Shown here: piece by piece, positions 22,259-30,755 of the stretch
How positions within the stretch are numbered: position 1 is the first letter of the stretch
Layout of the letters: every line of letters starts with the position of its first letter
NCBI GenBank assembly: GCA_946480445.1
Contig: CAMLJN010000010.1
Coordinates: 1-64,000 of the forward strand
From: an uncultured Buttiauxella sp.
GTDB taxonomy: Bacteria > Pseudomonadota > Gammaproteobacteria > Enterobacterales > Enterobacteriaceae
Direction: 5' to 3'
DNA: 64,000 nucleotides
The notes under the pieces: generated by a model
What the model saw: the letters and a program-made list of their open reading frames with translations, nothing else
Told to the model about the DNA's origin: nothing
Database searches by the model: none
Program-made: the position numbers and the translations under genes

Positions 22259-23311
22259 ATGGATTATGTATATCAGTCTCAGGACTGTAAGTTATCTTTT
22301 GATGGCTCGATTGATAGAAGATATGTTCACCGACAGGCTATCAACGAGGTTTTCATCACTGACTCGCAACAAGTGGACAGTAATCATTTTATATTTTCCG
22401 CCATGTTGCCAAAATCGCACATGTATTTTAATGATCTCCCCGAACTCAGCGATGGTCACCGATGTTATGACGCAATGTTACTCTTAGAGGTCTTCCGACA
22501 GACATCTATTTATGTGACACATAAATACTATGATGTCCCCCTCAGTGCAAAATTTATATTTAATAATGCCGAATTTAAAATTCTTAATTATCCTCTTTTG
22601 GAAATAATGCAAAAGCCATTATATTCTGTAATCCCGGTCAAAATTACCAATCTCAAATATCGTAAAAAGATCCTGGTAGGTTATACCTTAGAAATGACAC
22701 TCCTGATTAACAATATCGCCTGTGCTCAGAAAAGAATGGGTATTGGCTGGATGGATGATACCGTCTGGAAAAAATTAAGAGCAAAAAATGAGAATCTGCC
22801 ATCCTTAAATTATAACATTATTAAACCAGCGAATTGCACATCTGTTGGTCGGTTCTTCCCGCGCAATGTCGTTATTGGTGATGTTCAGATGAAAGATCAC
22901 GCGCTCTCAGCCACACTTATTGTCGATCAATCCTACTCATCTATTTTTGACCACCCGTTAGACCATATTCCGGGCATGTTTATTATCGAGGCCTGCCGAC
23001 AAGCAGCCCTGTTGGCCGTCAATGCATATAAAGATATACCAGCAAACCAATTGATACTCTATAATTGCGATATATCATTCCAGCAATTCTGTGAATTAAG
23101 CAGCACAGCTAAATGTATCGTCAACCTGTATGAAATAACAGTCACTGGAACTTTAATTAATGTGCCAGTTTCTGTTTTACAAAACGACATTACAAATACC
23201 ATTGGTACTATCACGCTTAAAGTTGTAAATAATTCTGAGTACGAACACGACCTGCCATGGTGTGAAGGTATCGTGCTACGCCGTCCTGACGAACTGCCCG
23301 TTATTTTTTAA
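22259..23311 (+). CDS. AfsA-like double hotdog protein (gamma-butyrolactone synthase family)
   Basis: This is a 350-residue protein with two copies of the A-factor biosynthesis hotdog domain. Copy 1 (about 22-110) has YVHRQAINEVFITDSQQVDS and LEVFRQTS (Glu77, Arg80). Copy 2 (about 195-290) has FDHPLDHIPGMFIIEACRQA (Glu244, Arg247). The paired E-x-x-R-Q motifs and the VHR start are hallmarks of AfsA. In Streptomyces AfsA joins a beta-ketoacyl chain from ACP to dihydroxyacetone phosphate, the first step to gamma-butyrolactone signals. The ATG at 22259 follows GGAGAATGTTCAT and is preferred over 22244 and GTG 22223. The gene is AT-rich, intact and 15 bp before an exporter gene. The exact product is not known. 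Confidence 0.8.
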   Translation: MDYVYQSQDCKLSFDGSIDRRYVHRQAINEVFITDSQQVDSNHFIFSAMLPKSHMYFNDLPELSDGHRCYDAMLLLEVFRQTSIYVTHKYYDVPLSAKFIFNNAEFKILNYPLLEIMQKPLYSVIPVKITNLKYRKKILVGYTLEMTLLINNIACAQKRMGIGWMDDTVWKKLRAKNENLPSLNYNIIKPANCTSVGRFFPRNVVIGDVQMKDHALSATLIVDQSYSSIFDHPLDHIPGMFIIEACRQAALLAVNAYKDIPANQLILYNCDISFQQFCELSSTAKCIVNLYEITVTGTLINVPVSVLQNDITNTIGTITLKVVNNSEYEHDLPWCEGIVLRRPDELPVIF

Positions 23312-23326
23312 TCATCTGGAGCCACT

Positions 23327-24850
23327 ATGTCTCAGCCAAACAACAGGTTACTTTTATTTGTCATTTTGCTGGCGGTATTTGTTGTACCGGGTTCAATTTC
23401 CGGAACGGCAATTGCGTTGCCATTCATTAGCGCAGACATGCACGCCAGCCTGTCCGCGTTACAGTGGGTCGTTAACGCCTTTAACTTAACGTTTGCCTGT
23501 TTTACCTTATTCTGGGGAACGCTTGCTGATGCCTGCGGGCGGAAGAAAGCCTTTTTATACGGAACAGCTATTTATGCCGTGGCATCATTAATGTCGGCAC
23601 TCTCTCCCGGAGCTCTGTATCTTGATATTGCCCGTGCTCTGGCCGGGATCGGAGGTGCTGCCATTTTTTCATGCGGCAGCGCTATTCTGATCGCCCGGTT
23701 TGAAGGCAGTCAGCGGACTAAGGCATTCGCCCTCTTAGGCACGACTGCCGGGATCGGTATTACTTTTGGCCCAACAATTTCAGGTTTTATTCTTGATTTT
23801 ATCAACTGGCGCGCCATTTTCGCCATTCATGCCATCACGCTGGCGATTGTGTTAATTCTGGCTAAATCGATTCCCGTAGATACCGCGACTAATAAACAGT
23901 TTCGTTTTGATATTGCCGGAACCGTACTCTTTATCACCGCCCTCCTGCTGTTTATGCTGGCGATGGTACAGGGGGGTCAGTGGGGCTGGACAGATATCAG
24001 AACGCTATCATTACTGATACTTGCCGCCATGATAACTGTTGGCTTTTATCTCTATGAAAATCGTATTGATAATCCAATGCTGAATTTTAACCTGCTGAAG
24101 AATCACACCTTCGTCGGGCTAATCCTGATCCCAGTGGTCGCCAGCGTCATCTTCGTTACACTGCTGACGTATTATCCCAGCTATTTGACCGGAGTGATGC
24201 AACTAACACCGTCAAAAGCCGGTCTTATGATGATCGCACTCACTCTGCCTGTTCTCTTCTGCCCGGTGATCGCAGGCAGGCTGGTTTCAGGTGGAGTGTC
24301 AGCCCGTCTAATTCTGTTTATCAGTCTGGTTGCATTTATCGCTGGCGGCATAACGTTGATCCTTTTCAGCCAGCCAGGTCGTGAACTATGGATATTGACC
24401 ATACCATTATTATTGATTGGTATGGGTATGGGATTATCCGCCGGACTGGTCGATGGCCTGGCATTGAGCTGCGTGGATCCGGCGCAGGCAGGCATGGCCG
24501 CCGGATTGCTTAATACACTCAGATTGGGTAGTGAAGCACTGGCGGTTGCATTATATGCTTCATTACTGACCTCTCATCTGACAGAGTCTTTGCCAGGAAT
24601 TTTTATGCAGTTCAGTCTCCCGGCGAATCAATTGACGGAGTGGATTAACGCTGTCGCCTCAGGCAATCTCACCGCCCCGATGAAACACGCACCTGGCAGC
24701 AATCTGTTAGCATTGATGACTGCCCAGTATCATGCTGCGTTTATTTATGTTGTAGAGATTCTTAATATCATAACCGTTGCTCTGAGCCTTTGGATCCTCA
24801 GATTACTGATGAATAAGCGGGCCATGACCAGACAGCAAGTTAAAGAATAA
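23327..24850 (+). CDS. DHA2-family MFS exporter (14 TM, EmrB/QacA type)
   Basis: This is a 507-residue major facilitator with about 14 hydrophobic segments. The loop 2-3 motif WGTLADACGRKKAFLYG (about 64-80) and the motif C-like GTTAGIGITFGPTISGF in helix 5 (about 140-156) mark a drug:proton antiporter of the DHA2 group. It starts 15 bp after the AfsA-like gene, so the two are likely co-transcribed and the transporter may export that enzyme's product. A terminator follows. Substrate is an inference from context only. Confidence 0.88.
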   Translation: MSQPNNRLLLFVILLAVFVVPGSISGTAIALPFISADMHASLSALQWVVNAFNLTFACFTLFWGTLADACGRKKAFLYGTAIYAVASLMSALSPGALYLDIARALAGIGGAAIFSCGSAILIARFEGSQRTKAFALLGTTAGIGITFGPTISGFILDFINWRAIFAIHAITLAIVLILAKSIPVDTATNKQFRFDIAGTVLFITALLLFMLAMVQGGQWGWTDIRTLSLLILAAMITVGFYLYENRIDNPMLNFNLLKNHTFVGLILIPVVASVIFVTLLTYYPSYLTGVMQLTPSKAGLMMIALTLPVLFCPVIAGRLVSGGVSARLILFISLVAFIAGGITLILFSQPGRELWILTIPLLLIGMGMGLSAGLVDGLALSCVDPAQAGMAAGLLNTLRLGSEALAVALYASLLTSHLTESLPGIFMQFSLPANQLTEWINAVASGNLTAPMKHAPGSNLLALMTAQYHAAFIYVVEILNIITVALSLWILRLLMNKRAMTRQQVKE

Positions 24851-24858
24851 ACGTTTCT

Positions 24859-24902
24859 GGCTGAGTATCATTCAATTCCAGCGAATCATACTCAGCCTTT
24901 AT
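24859..24902 (+). terminator. Terminator of the AfsA-like/MFS operon
   Basis: GGCTGAGTAT (24859-24868) pairs perfectly with ATACTCAGCC (24888-24897), then TTTATT follows. It closes the cassette 8 bp after the transporter stop. Confidence 0.85.
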
Positions 24903-24986
24903 TGAACGGAGCTATACCGGAATGCTGCGGGCTTTCCCCACCGTCCATAACAGTCAGGATGTCTTACCTGTATCATATTGAAAAAG

Positions 24987-25600
24987 TTATAACACTATCT
25001 CCCGACCATTAACCAGACGGACATATTGCCCACGCCCGTCACCATGCCCCGGCTCCATTGCTGCATGCGCCAGCGCTTCCTTCTCGCTGAATCCCTGCGC
25101 CAGATAATGACGAATCGCATCTTGTACCCATGCCTCGCGCAGCGAATGCGGGGAATATGCGCGCGCCGGTTAAACCGATACGTGATGCCTGGCTGAGCCT
25201 GTATTTCATGGTGGTTTTCAGGTCAGGTTTATCAATCAGCGTGCCGTTACTACTTTCCGCCACAACAATCGCATTATCCAGTGCCGCCGCCAGTCCGGCA
25301 TCTTTCTCCCTGGCAACTTCCAGCACTTGCCGGTAATACGTCGCAGGAATAACCCGGTGCGTACCATTGCGCGATGCCCCAGCGACCGGTTACTTACTCG
25401 TTCACTGGTTGCCAACTTATTACGTCCGGCCAACACCAACAGGGAGCGTTGGACAATCACCTGTTGCAGCCTTTCTCGGATATGGTCTTCTATACGTCGG
25501 GCTTTCAATTGCGCCATCACCAGACGTTTACTGAACCGCTACGCCAGCGCCAGTCGGCTCATCACCTGCATCAGCATCCCCATAATCAATCCTCTTTTCA
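24987..25600 (-). pseudogene. Decayed tyrosine recombinase (integrase-domain type)
   Basis: Pieces in at least two minus-strand frames join to a recombinase. The N-terminal part reads LKARRIEDHIRERLQQ and AGRNKLATSERVS; the middle reads GTHRVIPATYYRQVLEVARE and DKPDLKTTMKYRLSQASRIG; the C-terminal part reads SPHSLREAWVQDAIRHYLAQ and GHGDGRGQYV before a TAA at 24987. The H-LR and GHGDGRG-Y features fit the 'integrase domain-containing' tyrosine recombinases of integrative elements. Frameshifts near 25150 and 25370 mean no functional protein. It is unrelated to the P4-type remnant at 21301. Confidence 0.65.
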
Positions 25601-25804
25601 TCATTGCCGCTAAACCCACATCGCATACAACTTTCCCCGACGTATAGGCCGATAGTCCTGATTGATTCGTCGGCTACGAACGATACCTGAGCGCCGGGGC
25701 GTTCACTGTTGAGGTGTTGTGGGGTATCGGTTGTGCTCTCTGAGCAACCGCCCGCTTTCGCAGGTCATCCCCCGGACGTCCGGCTCCCCCTCCGGCATCG
25801 GTTA

Positions 25805-26267
25805 ATGATCTTCTGTTGGCTAAAATGGCTGAACAGCGTGTGTCAGAATCCCGTGGCGATTATGCTGGCGCTTAGTACGCAGCTTGAGGAAGATTCAGGG
25901 CTACCGGGCAGTCTTTAACCGTAAAAAGATCTGTCTGGGTGTGATGGTTTTCATTCGGGTAGCCATTGATAGCCACAGTGAAACGGAGGCCAGATAATTT
26001 GAAGAGGAAGTTGACGCACTGGAAGATGTGGTTGACTGCTATAGCATTGGTGGGGATACCGATTTTTTACTGTATATTGTGGGGGCTTATCTGGACTACA
26101 ATGCTGATTTCGCCATGTCTGCTGTATGCAGAGTGCCGGGGATTAAAGAAATGCAGAGTATGTTTGTTCTTAAAGAGATCAAATCACTTGTTAACTTCCC
26201 AATAAAAAGTGACCAGAATAAACTACCGCTGCTTGGATGGTCAGGATATGGACTCTGGCGAAAATGA
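25805..26267 (+). pseudogene. Lrp/AsnC-family regulator remnant
   Basis: The C-terminal ligand-binding (RAM) domain is readable: FNRKKICLGVMVFIRVAIDS, then after an in-frame stop (TAA at about 25996) FEEEVDALEDVVDCYSIGGD TDFLLYIVG, and later VPGIKEMQSMFVLKEIKS. These are the usual Lrp motifs, including the VV-CY-GD-DF-L signature and the closing FVLKE. The N-terminal helix-turn-helix is only partly recognisable (DLLLAKMAEQRVS) and lies in another frame. At least one frameshift and one stop show it is dead. Confidence 0.75.
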
Positions 26268-26364
26268 ACAATCGCTCCAAAAGCTTGTATATAAATTTGT
26301 GTAATCTCCTGATTTTGATGTATCCAACCCCACATCAAAAGTAATTTGTTTTATGTACAAAACA

Positions 26365-26760
26365 GTTACAGGATCTGGCTAACGGCCAGGGCAAAAATAC
26401 CCCCCCCAGAAGACCTCATCCAGTACGAACTCCTGATGATGAAAAACAGCGTCGAAGCGGCTCTCAATGCCGAAATGACTCACCATCTGGACTACGATAA
26501 AAATCAGTGCCGTAGAAAGATTCATCATGCGTTTACCTTATACTGTTAAAGATGGATAAAAGCTTCGCAGCGTTAATAGAGATAGGCCATTACGCGTCCG
26601 GTAACAACAGGAAAGAAAAGCGGCAGATAAGCCCACACCGTAATGGGCATCACTCTTTTATAAACGGACATTCGACGGACTGGAAGATAAATATCACTCG
26701 TCCTCACCACGAAAATATTAGACGGCATCAACCCGGCTTCGCCAATTACATTTCATGCAT
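26365..26760 (+). mobile_element. IS256-family transposase N-terminal remnant
   Basis: IQYELLMMKNSVEAALNAEM followed by THHLDYDKNQ is the conserved N-terminus of Mutator/IS256 transposases (alternating Glu-Leu pattern ending HLGY-K). Further on, in another frame, RTFDGLEDKYHSS resembles the FDG-DDKI-SLYARGM segment. The catalytic DDE region is absent and several stops intervene. No terminal inverted repeats could be seen. Confidence 0.6.
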
Positions 26761-26975
26761 TATAAAATACTTGACATGACGAAGAGCATCAGAGATGAAT
26801 ATCATTGGCTATTAAACCGAACGCCCTCGATAATTTATGACAACTTATTGCCAGACATAATATCACCTTTGTTACTCATCTGAATGGGAGGTTTTTTACG
26901 TCGATTTTTATATCCTTAAGCAAAAAATAAAACACCCTGCGAGATTTTCCTCTTTAATTTTTTACCTCCCCGGAT

Positions 26976-27239
26976 TTATTCCTCAGAAGCAACAAACCAG
27001 CGTACTACTTTTCCGTTAACAGAAACACAGTCCACCATGTTGACTTCTTTTAGCTTCATGAGCCAGTTACGCGCCGCATAGATAGATATATCACAGCAAT
27101 CTGAGACCTGCCTTGTGGTTAATCCCCGATCCGATTCCGCCGCCAGAGCATGATAAATCATGCTCATCGTGACGGAACCTTTTTTTCCTGCATTGAACCC
27201 AGGCATTGAGCAAAAGCTTTCAATTGTGTGCATAGACAT
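26976..27239 (-). CDS. Small winged-helix regulator, PapI/FaeA-like
   Basis: This is an 87-residue protein from ATG 27239, which has a GGGGG tract just upstream. The last 60 residues form a small winged helix: MSMIYHALAAESDRGLTTRQ, SDCCDISIYAARNWLMKLKE, then a wing ending KVVRWFVASEE. Size and layout resemble the PapI/FaeA-type fimbrial phase-variation regulators. A fimbrial-subunit fragment lies 3.2 kb away, which fits a lost fimbrial operon. A longer frame to 27353 adds a hydrophobic stretch with no ribosome site. The regulator assignment is from pattern only. Confidence 0.5.
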   Translation of the reverse strand: MSMHTIESFCSMPGFNAGKKGSVTMSMIYHALAAESDRGLTTRQVSDCCDISIYAARNWLMKLKEVNMVDCVSVNGKVVRWFVASEE

Positions 27240-27444
27240 GGCATCCCCCAACAAAGGTTTATTCGATGCCGGGGAGATTAAGCTCGCCAGGAAAAAACCG
27301 ATACATATAGTTGATTTTGCATCTAAATATAGGTTTAAAACCCTTAAATACAAACAATTAAAGTTTTTTATGCTGCAGCATGGACAGGTAGCGCAGGCGG
27401 GCTATCTTCGTTTTCTGTTCATTAAAAGATAGAGCACCTGGTTA

Positions 27445-27921
27445 CTATTTTTTTATACACACAAAAATGGGATTAAAGGCATTTTCGATCAAATATGCCG
27501 AGTCAGCGATCTTCTCCACTCTGACTCTTCTTGTTTTATCATGAAAATCGAAAATCAACTTATCAAAAATGGCATCATCGGTATGATCATTGATGTTTTT
27601 CTTGATAACAAAGTTAGCCAACGTCAAATAGCTATAATGTTCCACACTGTAATTGAAGTAAATAATTCTAAGTAGCACACTGCCTGACGGCTCTCCACGC
27701 CGGTTAATTTCCCCGGAGAAAGCGACCGACCCCGTGCCGCCCGGATTTAAGGTAACGCCTATCGTACCGTTAAATTGGAAACTCTTGTGACGCGAAGTAA
27801 CAATCACTGGTGATTCACAGTTTACCGTCTCTGATTTAGCTGATAAGAAATAAAAATAGAGATTTACAAATACCGTCCCCATCAATATCGCAAACAAAAA
27901 GGATTTAATTGTTAAGCGCAT
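27445..27921 (-). CDS. FidL-like small membrane protein (copy 1)
   Basis: This is a 158-residue protein with one N-terminal membrane helix (MRLTIKSFLFAILMGTVFVN) and a periplasmic region rich in beta strands. It overlaps the ToxR-like regulator upstream by 17 bp. A single-span partner directly downstream of a ToxR/CadC-like regulator is the layout of Salmonella marT-fidL. A second such pair lies at 45299-46508. Sequence resemblance between the two partners is weak, but size, topology and order agree. The role may be to modulate the regulator's periplasmic domain. Confidence 0.6.
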   Translation of the reverse strand: MRLTIKSFLFAILMGTVFVNLYFYFLSAKSETVNCESPVIVTSRHKSFQFNGTIGVTLNPGGTGSVAFSGEINRRGEPSGSVLLRIIYFNYSVEHYSYLTLANFVIKKNINDHTDDAIFDKLIFDFHDKTRRVRVEKIADSAYLIENAFNPIFVCIKK

Positions 27922-28660
27922 TGATATACACTCCATTGCATGAGGTGATATTCTTATTAACTTCACCAGTAATATTGCAACGACTTATAAACTCCCGTCC
28001 TTTACCATCAAAAAAAAGACGCTCTTCGGCCTGATATATATAGGACAAGCCGCTATGACAGCCAATGTTCAACTGCGAATCTTTTATCATTGCTTCCACT
28101 CTGGCCAACACCACTGGAATGTTATGAGATGAGACTTTATTAACTGTATAAACCTTACATGAAGCTATATCGCCTAAGGCGAAAAGTTCAGTATACTCTA
28201 AATCATTTTCGACAGCGGTTGCCCGGAAGAAAAAAATGCACAAAGAGATAATGATCAGAATGGCTAAACATACTAATAAATAAGCATCTTTGACAGGGTA
28301 CTTGCGTACCGCCACGCTGCCCGCTTCGGTAATAGGGTTAACATATTGCGCAGGAAAATAAAACCCTCTTTTGGGGATGGTTTCAATAAGCTCATTCTGA
28401 CATTTTAGCTCCAGCAGCGTTTTTCTGATTAAAGACACATACTGGGTCAGGCTATTATTAGACGGGATGAGTTCATTGTTAGCCCAGACATAATCGAAAA
28501 TTGTTTCGCGGGAAACCACTTGGCCTGCGTTCACCACCAGGCAAGTTAAAACCCGCGACGCAAGATGCGGCAGGACGATGATATTATCTTGTTGTTCTAT
28601 ATGGTAGAGAGAACCATCATCGGAATTGAATGTAACACAATCACCAAGCAAAAATTTCAT
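27905..28660 (-). CDS. ToxR/MarT-like membrane-bound regulator (copy 1)
   Basis: This is a 251-residue protein: an N-terminal OmpR/PhoB-type winged helix (about 1-105, with LASRVLTCLVVNAGQVVSRE and LTQYVSLIRKTLLE, ending IETIPKRGFYF), one membrane helix (about 125-145, LLVCLAILIIISLCIFFF) and a periplasmic domain of about 105 residues with several cysteines. This is the ToxR/CadC/MarT layout, in which the periplasmic part senses a signal and the cytoplasmic part binds DNA. ATG 28660 begins MKFLLGDCVTF, the usual start of such domains; a start at 28813 adds unrelated sequence. Targets unknown; the Tad pilus locus nearby is a candidate. Confidence 0.78.
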   Translation of the reverse strand: MKFLLGDCVTFNSDDGSLYHIEQQDNIIVLPHLASRVLTCLVVNAGQVVSRETIFDYVWANNELIPSNNSLTQYVSLIRKTLLELKCQNELIETIPKRGFYFPAQYVNPITEAGSVAVRKYPVKDAYLLVCLAILIIISLCIFFFRATAVENDLEYTELFALGDIASCKVYTVNKVSSHNIPVVLARVEAMIKDSQLNIGCHSGLSYIYQAEERLFFDGKGREFISRCNITGEVNKNITSCNGVYINALNN

Positions 28661-28825
28661 AGGCGTTAAACTCGTTAAATACAACGCTGGCAGCAACGAT
28701 TTCAGATGAACATCCCCAATATAGCACCAACAGCATAAAGGGACAGCGCTCTTGAATGGGAAGGTGGATGTCATCTGGGCCAGATTGATGTGATCGTCGT
28801 CCCTGCCCCCCACCTAAGCCAATGC

Positions 28826-30214
28826 TTATCGGCTTAGCAGTTTCCCTTGTTCTTCAGATCTCACGCGGGGATAAGCCATATCCTCGGCGATAATTTGTAA
28901 AATCGCGGCGGAGGCATCTTTTCGGGGTGTTAGCGCATTCACCAGCGATTGCTGGAAGCCCACCAGCGGATCTTTCCTCCCCGAAAGGAAGTAACTGACC
29001 CAGTGCCTTAACTCATCAGGATTGTCCGCAGAGACAGGGTGCACACCTTGCTTCACTTTTTCACCAAAGGTATTAAAAGGACTGTGGTCAGGGCGCTCGA
29101 AAAACAGCACTGGTTTTTGATTAAGTTGATACTCCAGCAGAAAACTTAGCCCATCGACAATGAGCAAATCAGAAGCTTTGAATGGGCCGGCATAGTTGCC
29201 GTTTTCAAGCACTCCCGTGTTGGGTAATGCATCCCAACGTTCTTTGAACTCGTTAAATTCATCCTTTTTTGTCCCTGAAAGGCCATTTAATCGCGTGATC
29301 AACGCAGGATGGGGACTAAATAAAAAATCGACTTCAGGGTAACACTGCGCCAACGCCAGCATTTTGCCGTGTACTTGCCAGAAGACACCGAAATCGTTCC
29401 AGCCCGTTTCTATTGCATGATGGGCGCTCCAGATAATTTTAAACTGATTGCCCGTATCCAGCGGCCAGGAAGGTTTGGCTCGCTGAAGATAAGCGACTCG
29501 CGGATGACCAGTTACCGCTACGGGAAGCGACGCAGGCAACAACTCTTTTACGCTTTCATTGGCCACAAATATTTTACGACACCTTCGTTGCAGCGGGCTT
29601 ACTTCTAATTTCAATCCGTGTTGCGCGATTGGCGCTATGCCATAAGAAACATAATAAAGTCGGGCGAAACTAAGCTGAGATGCTGAAAAAGCAGGTGAAA
29701 TGTCCTCATCCCAATGTGACTGACGAAAAATCATATGGGGGGCAAGCAGGTGTAAAAAGGCTAAATCCTCCATCGCATCTGAAGAAGTCAGGCGCAAATG
29801 CGGTACATTTAACAGCAAGAGACCTTCATGCGTTTTATCTTCACCTTCAGGTTCTGCACTCCCCGGATACTGCCGGGGAATTGTTGCCACAACAGGCTCA
29901 AAACGAGAGTCTTTAACCATCGCCTGCCAGACATCATGGAGGCTGCTCCACGTTTCCACACTGTGTACCAGAAACACACATCGCCATGGTTCAGTTCTGG
30001 ACACAGTAGACCGTTCCGTATGAAGCACTGACTGATGTACTCCAAGTAATAAGCTCTGCAAGTTATGGAGCTGCGCTGAAATCTTTTCTGTTTCATCCTG
30101 TAGCGCCTGGCTTCGGCACCTGAGATCGTTCATGCAATCCACATGCTGCCGATAGCGGCGGACTATACCCGGAAAAGCGACACGCAACCCGGCCAGTAAT
30201 AGAGACCCGATCAA
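28826..30214 (-). CDS. GT-B-like protein, CDP-glycerol transferase type
   Basis: This is a 462-residue protein. The N-terminus has a hydrophobic stretch and a short coiled-coil-like stretch (about 30-65). The rest resembles GT-B transferases of the TagB/TagF (CDP-glycerol glycerophosphotransferase) group, with a central FKIIWSAHHAIETGW, then VDFLFSPHPALITRL (the H-P motif) and FKASDLLIVDGLSFLLEYQL (the D-S/F-E motif), and a Phe-rich PVLFFERPDHS. Such enzymes move glycerol phosphate or sugars onto surface polymers. It is translationally coupled (ATGA) to the small gene upstream. The substrate is unknown; surface glycan or pilin modification are possibilities only. Confidence 0.6.
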   Translation of the reverse strand: MIGSLLLAGLRVAFPGIVRRYRQHVDCMNDLRCRSQALQDETEKISAQLHNLQSLLLGVHQSVLHTERSTVSRTEPWRCVFLVHSVETWSSLHDVWQAMVKDSRFEPVVATIPRQYPGSAEPEGEDKTHEGLLLLNVPHLRLTSSDAMEDLAFLHLLAPHMIFRQSHWDEDISPAFSASQLSFARLYYVSYGIAPIAQHGLKLEVSPLQRRCRKIFVANESVKELLPASLPVAVTGHPRVAYLQRAKPSWPLDTGNQFKIIWSAHHAIETGWNDFGVFWQVHGKMLALAQCYPEVDFLFSPHPALITRLNGLSGTKKDEFNEFKERWDALPNTGVLENGNYAGPFKASDLLIVDGLSFLLEYQLNQKPVLFFERPDHSPFNTFGEKVKQGVHPVSADNPDELRHWVSYFLSGRKDPLVGFQQSLVNALTPRKDASAAILQIIAEDMAYPRVRSEEQGKLLSR

Positions 30215-30462
30215 GAAATTTTCCTTTGATGGCTAAATGCTCTTAAATTAATACGTATGAAAAACATCAGAGATTGTCTCCCCATCTTACTGGCGAGTAA
30301 AAATCGCTCTGTCAAAGACAGAGGGAAATCTTGCCCCTGACACTGGCTGCAAATACGATCCAGATATGCCGTCTTTAGAGATTTGTCGATGATTTGCCAT
30401 CCCCAGCGATGCGTATTAAGCATGAGACGAAAATACTGCAGGGCTACCGCCCTGTTTATCAT
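30211..30462 (-). CDS. Small basic protein, unknown
   Basis: This is an 83-residue Arg/Lys-rich frame ending in a 4-bp ATGA overlap with the GT-B-like gene, which suggests coupled translation. I recognise no domain. There is no convincing ribosome site, and it begins 6 bp after the stop of a broken fimbrial gene, so it may be the tail of a gene cut by a deletion rather than an intact gene. Confidence 0.35.
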   Translation of the reverse strand: MINRAVALQYFRLMLNTHRWGWQIIDKSLKTAYLDRICSQCQGQDFPLSLTERFLLASKMGRQSLMFFIRINLRAFSHQRKIS

Positions 30463-30467
30463 TGGAG

Positions 30468-30755
30468 CTACACGCGGTAAGAGCCAGTCGAAGAGTTCAC
30501 TGTGTATGAATAACCGCTCATCTCGTATGCTAATATCCTGCCCCGGTCGGGCCTGGCGATAGAACCAAGTTCAACGGTCAGATCGAGGCTTTTTGAATCA
30601 ATTGAGCATGCCGCATCAAGTGCAGAACCTTTAAAGGTAATTTTACCGTGGCCCTGGCCTTCGGCAGTCTGAGCATCGGAAACCATTGCAGAAGCCATAG
30701 CTACCGCCAGAATATTTTTTTCATATTCATCAAAAAACTCTGAATTTTGAAGCAA
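30468..30755 (-). pseudogene. Type 1-like fimbrial major subunit, N-terminal fragment
   Basis: NILAVAMASAMVSDAQTAEG, then GHGKITFKGSALDAACSIDS and SLDLTVELGSIA, are the signal peptide and first strands of a chaperone-usher fimbrial subunit (G-itF-G-v-daaCsi pattern with the first disulfide cysteine). After about 70 residues the match ends and a stop follows at 30468, where at least 100 residues including the C-terminal donor-strand region should follow. The start is also disturbed. No chaperone or usher gene lies nearby. Confidence 0.7.
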
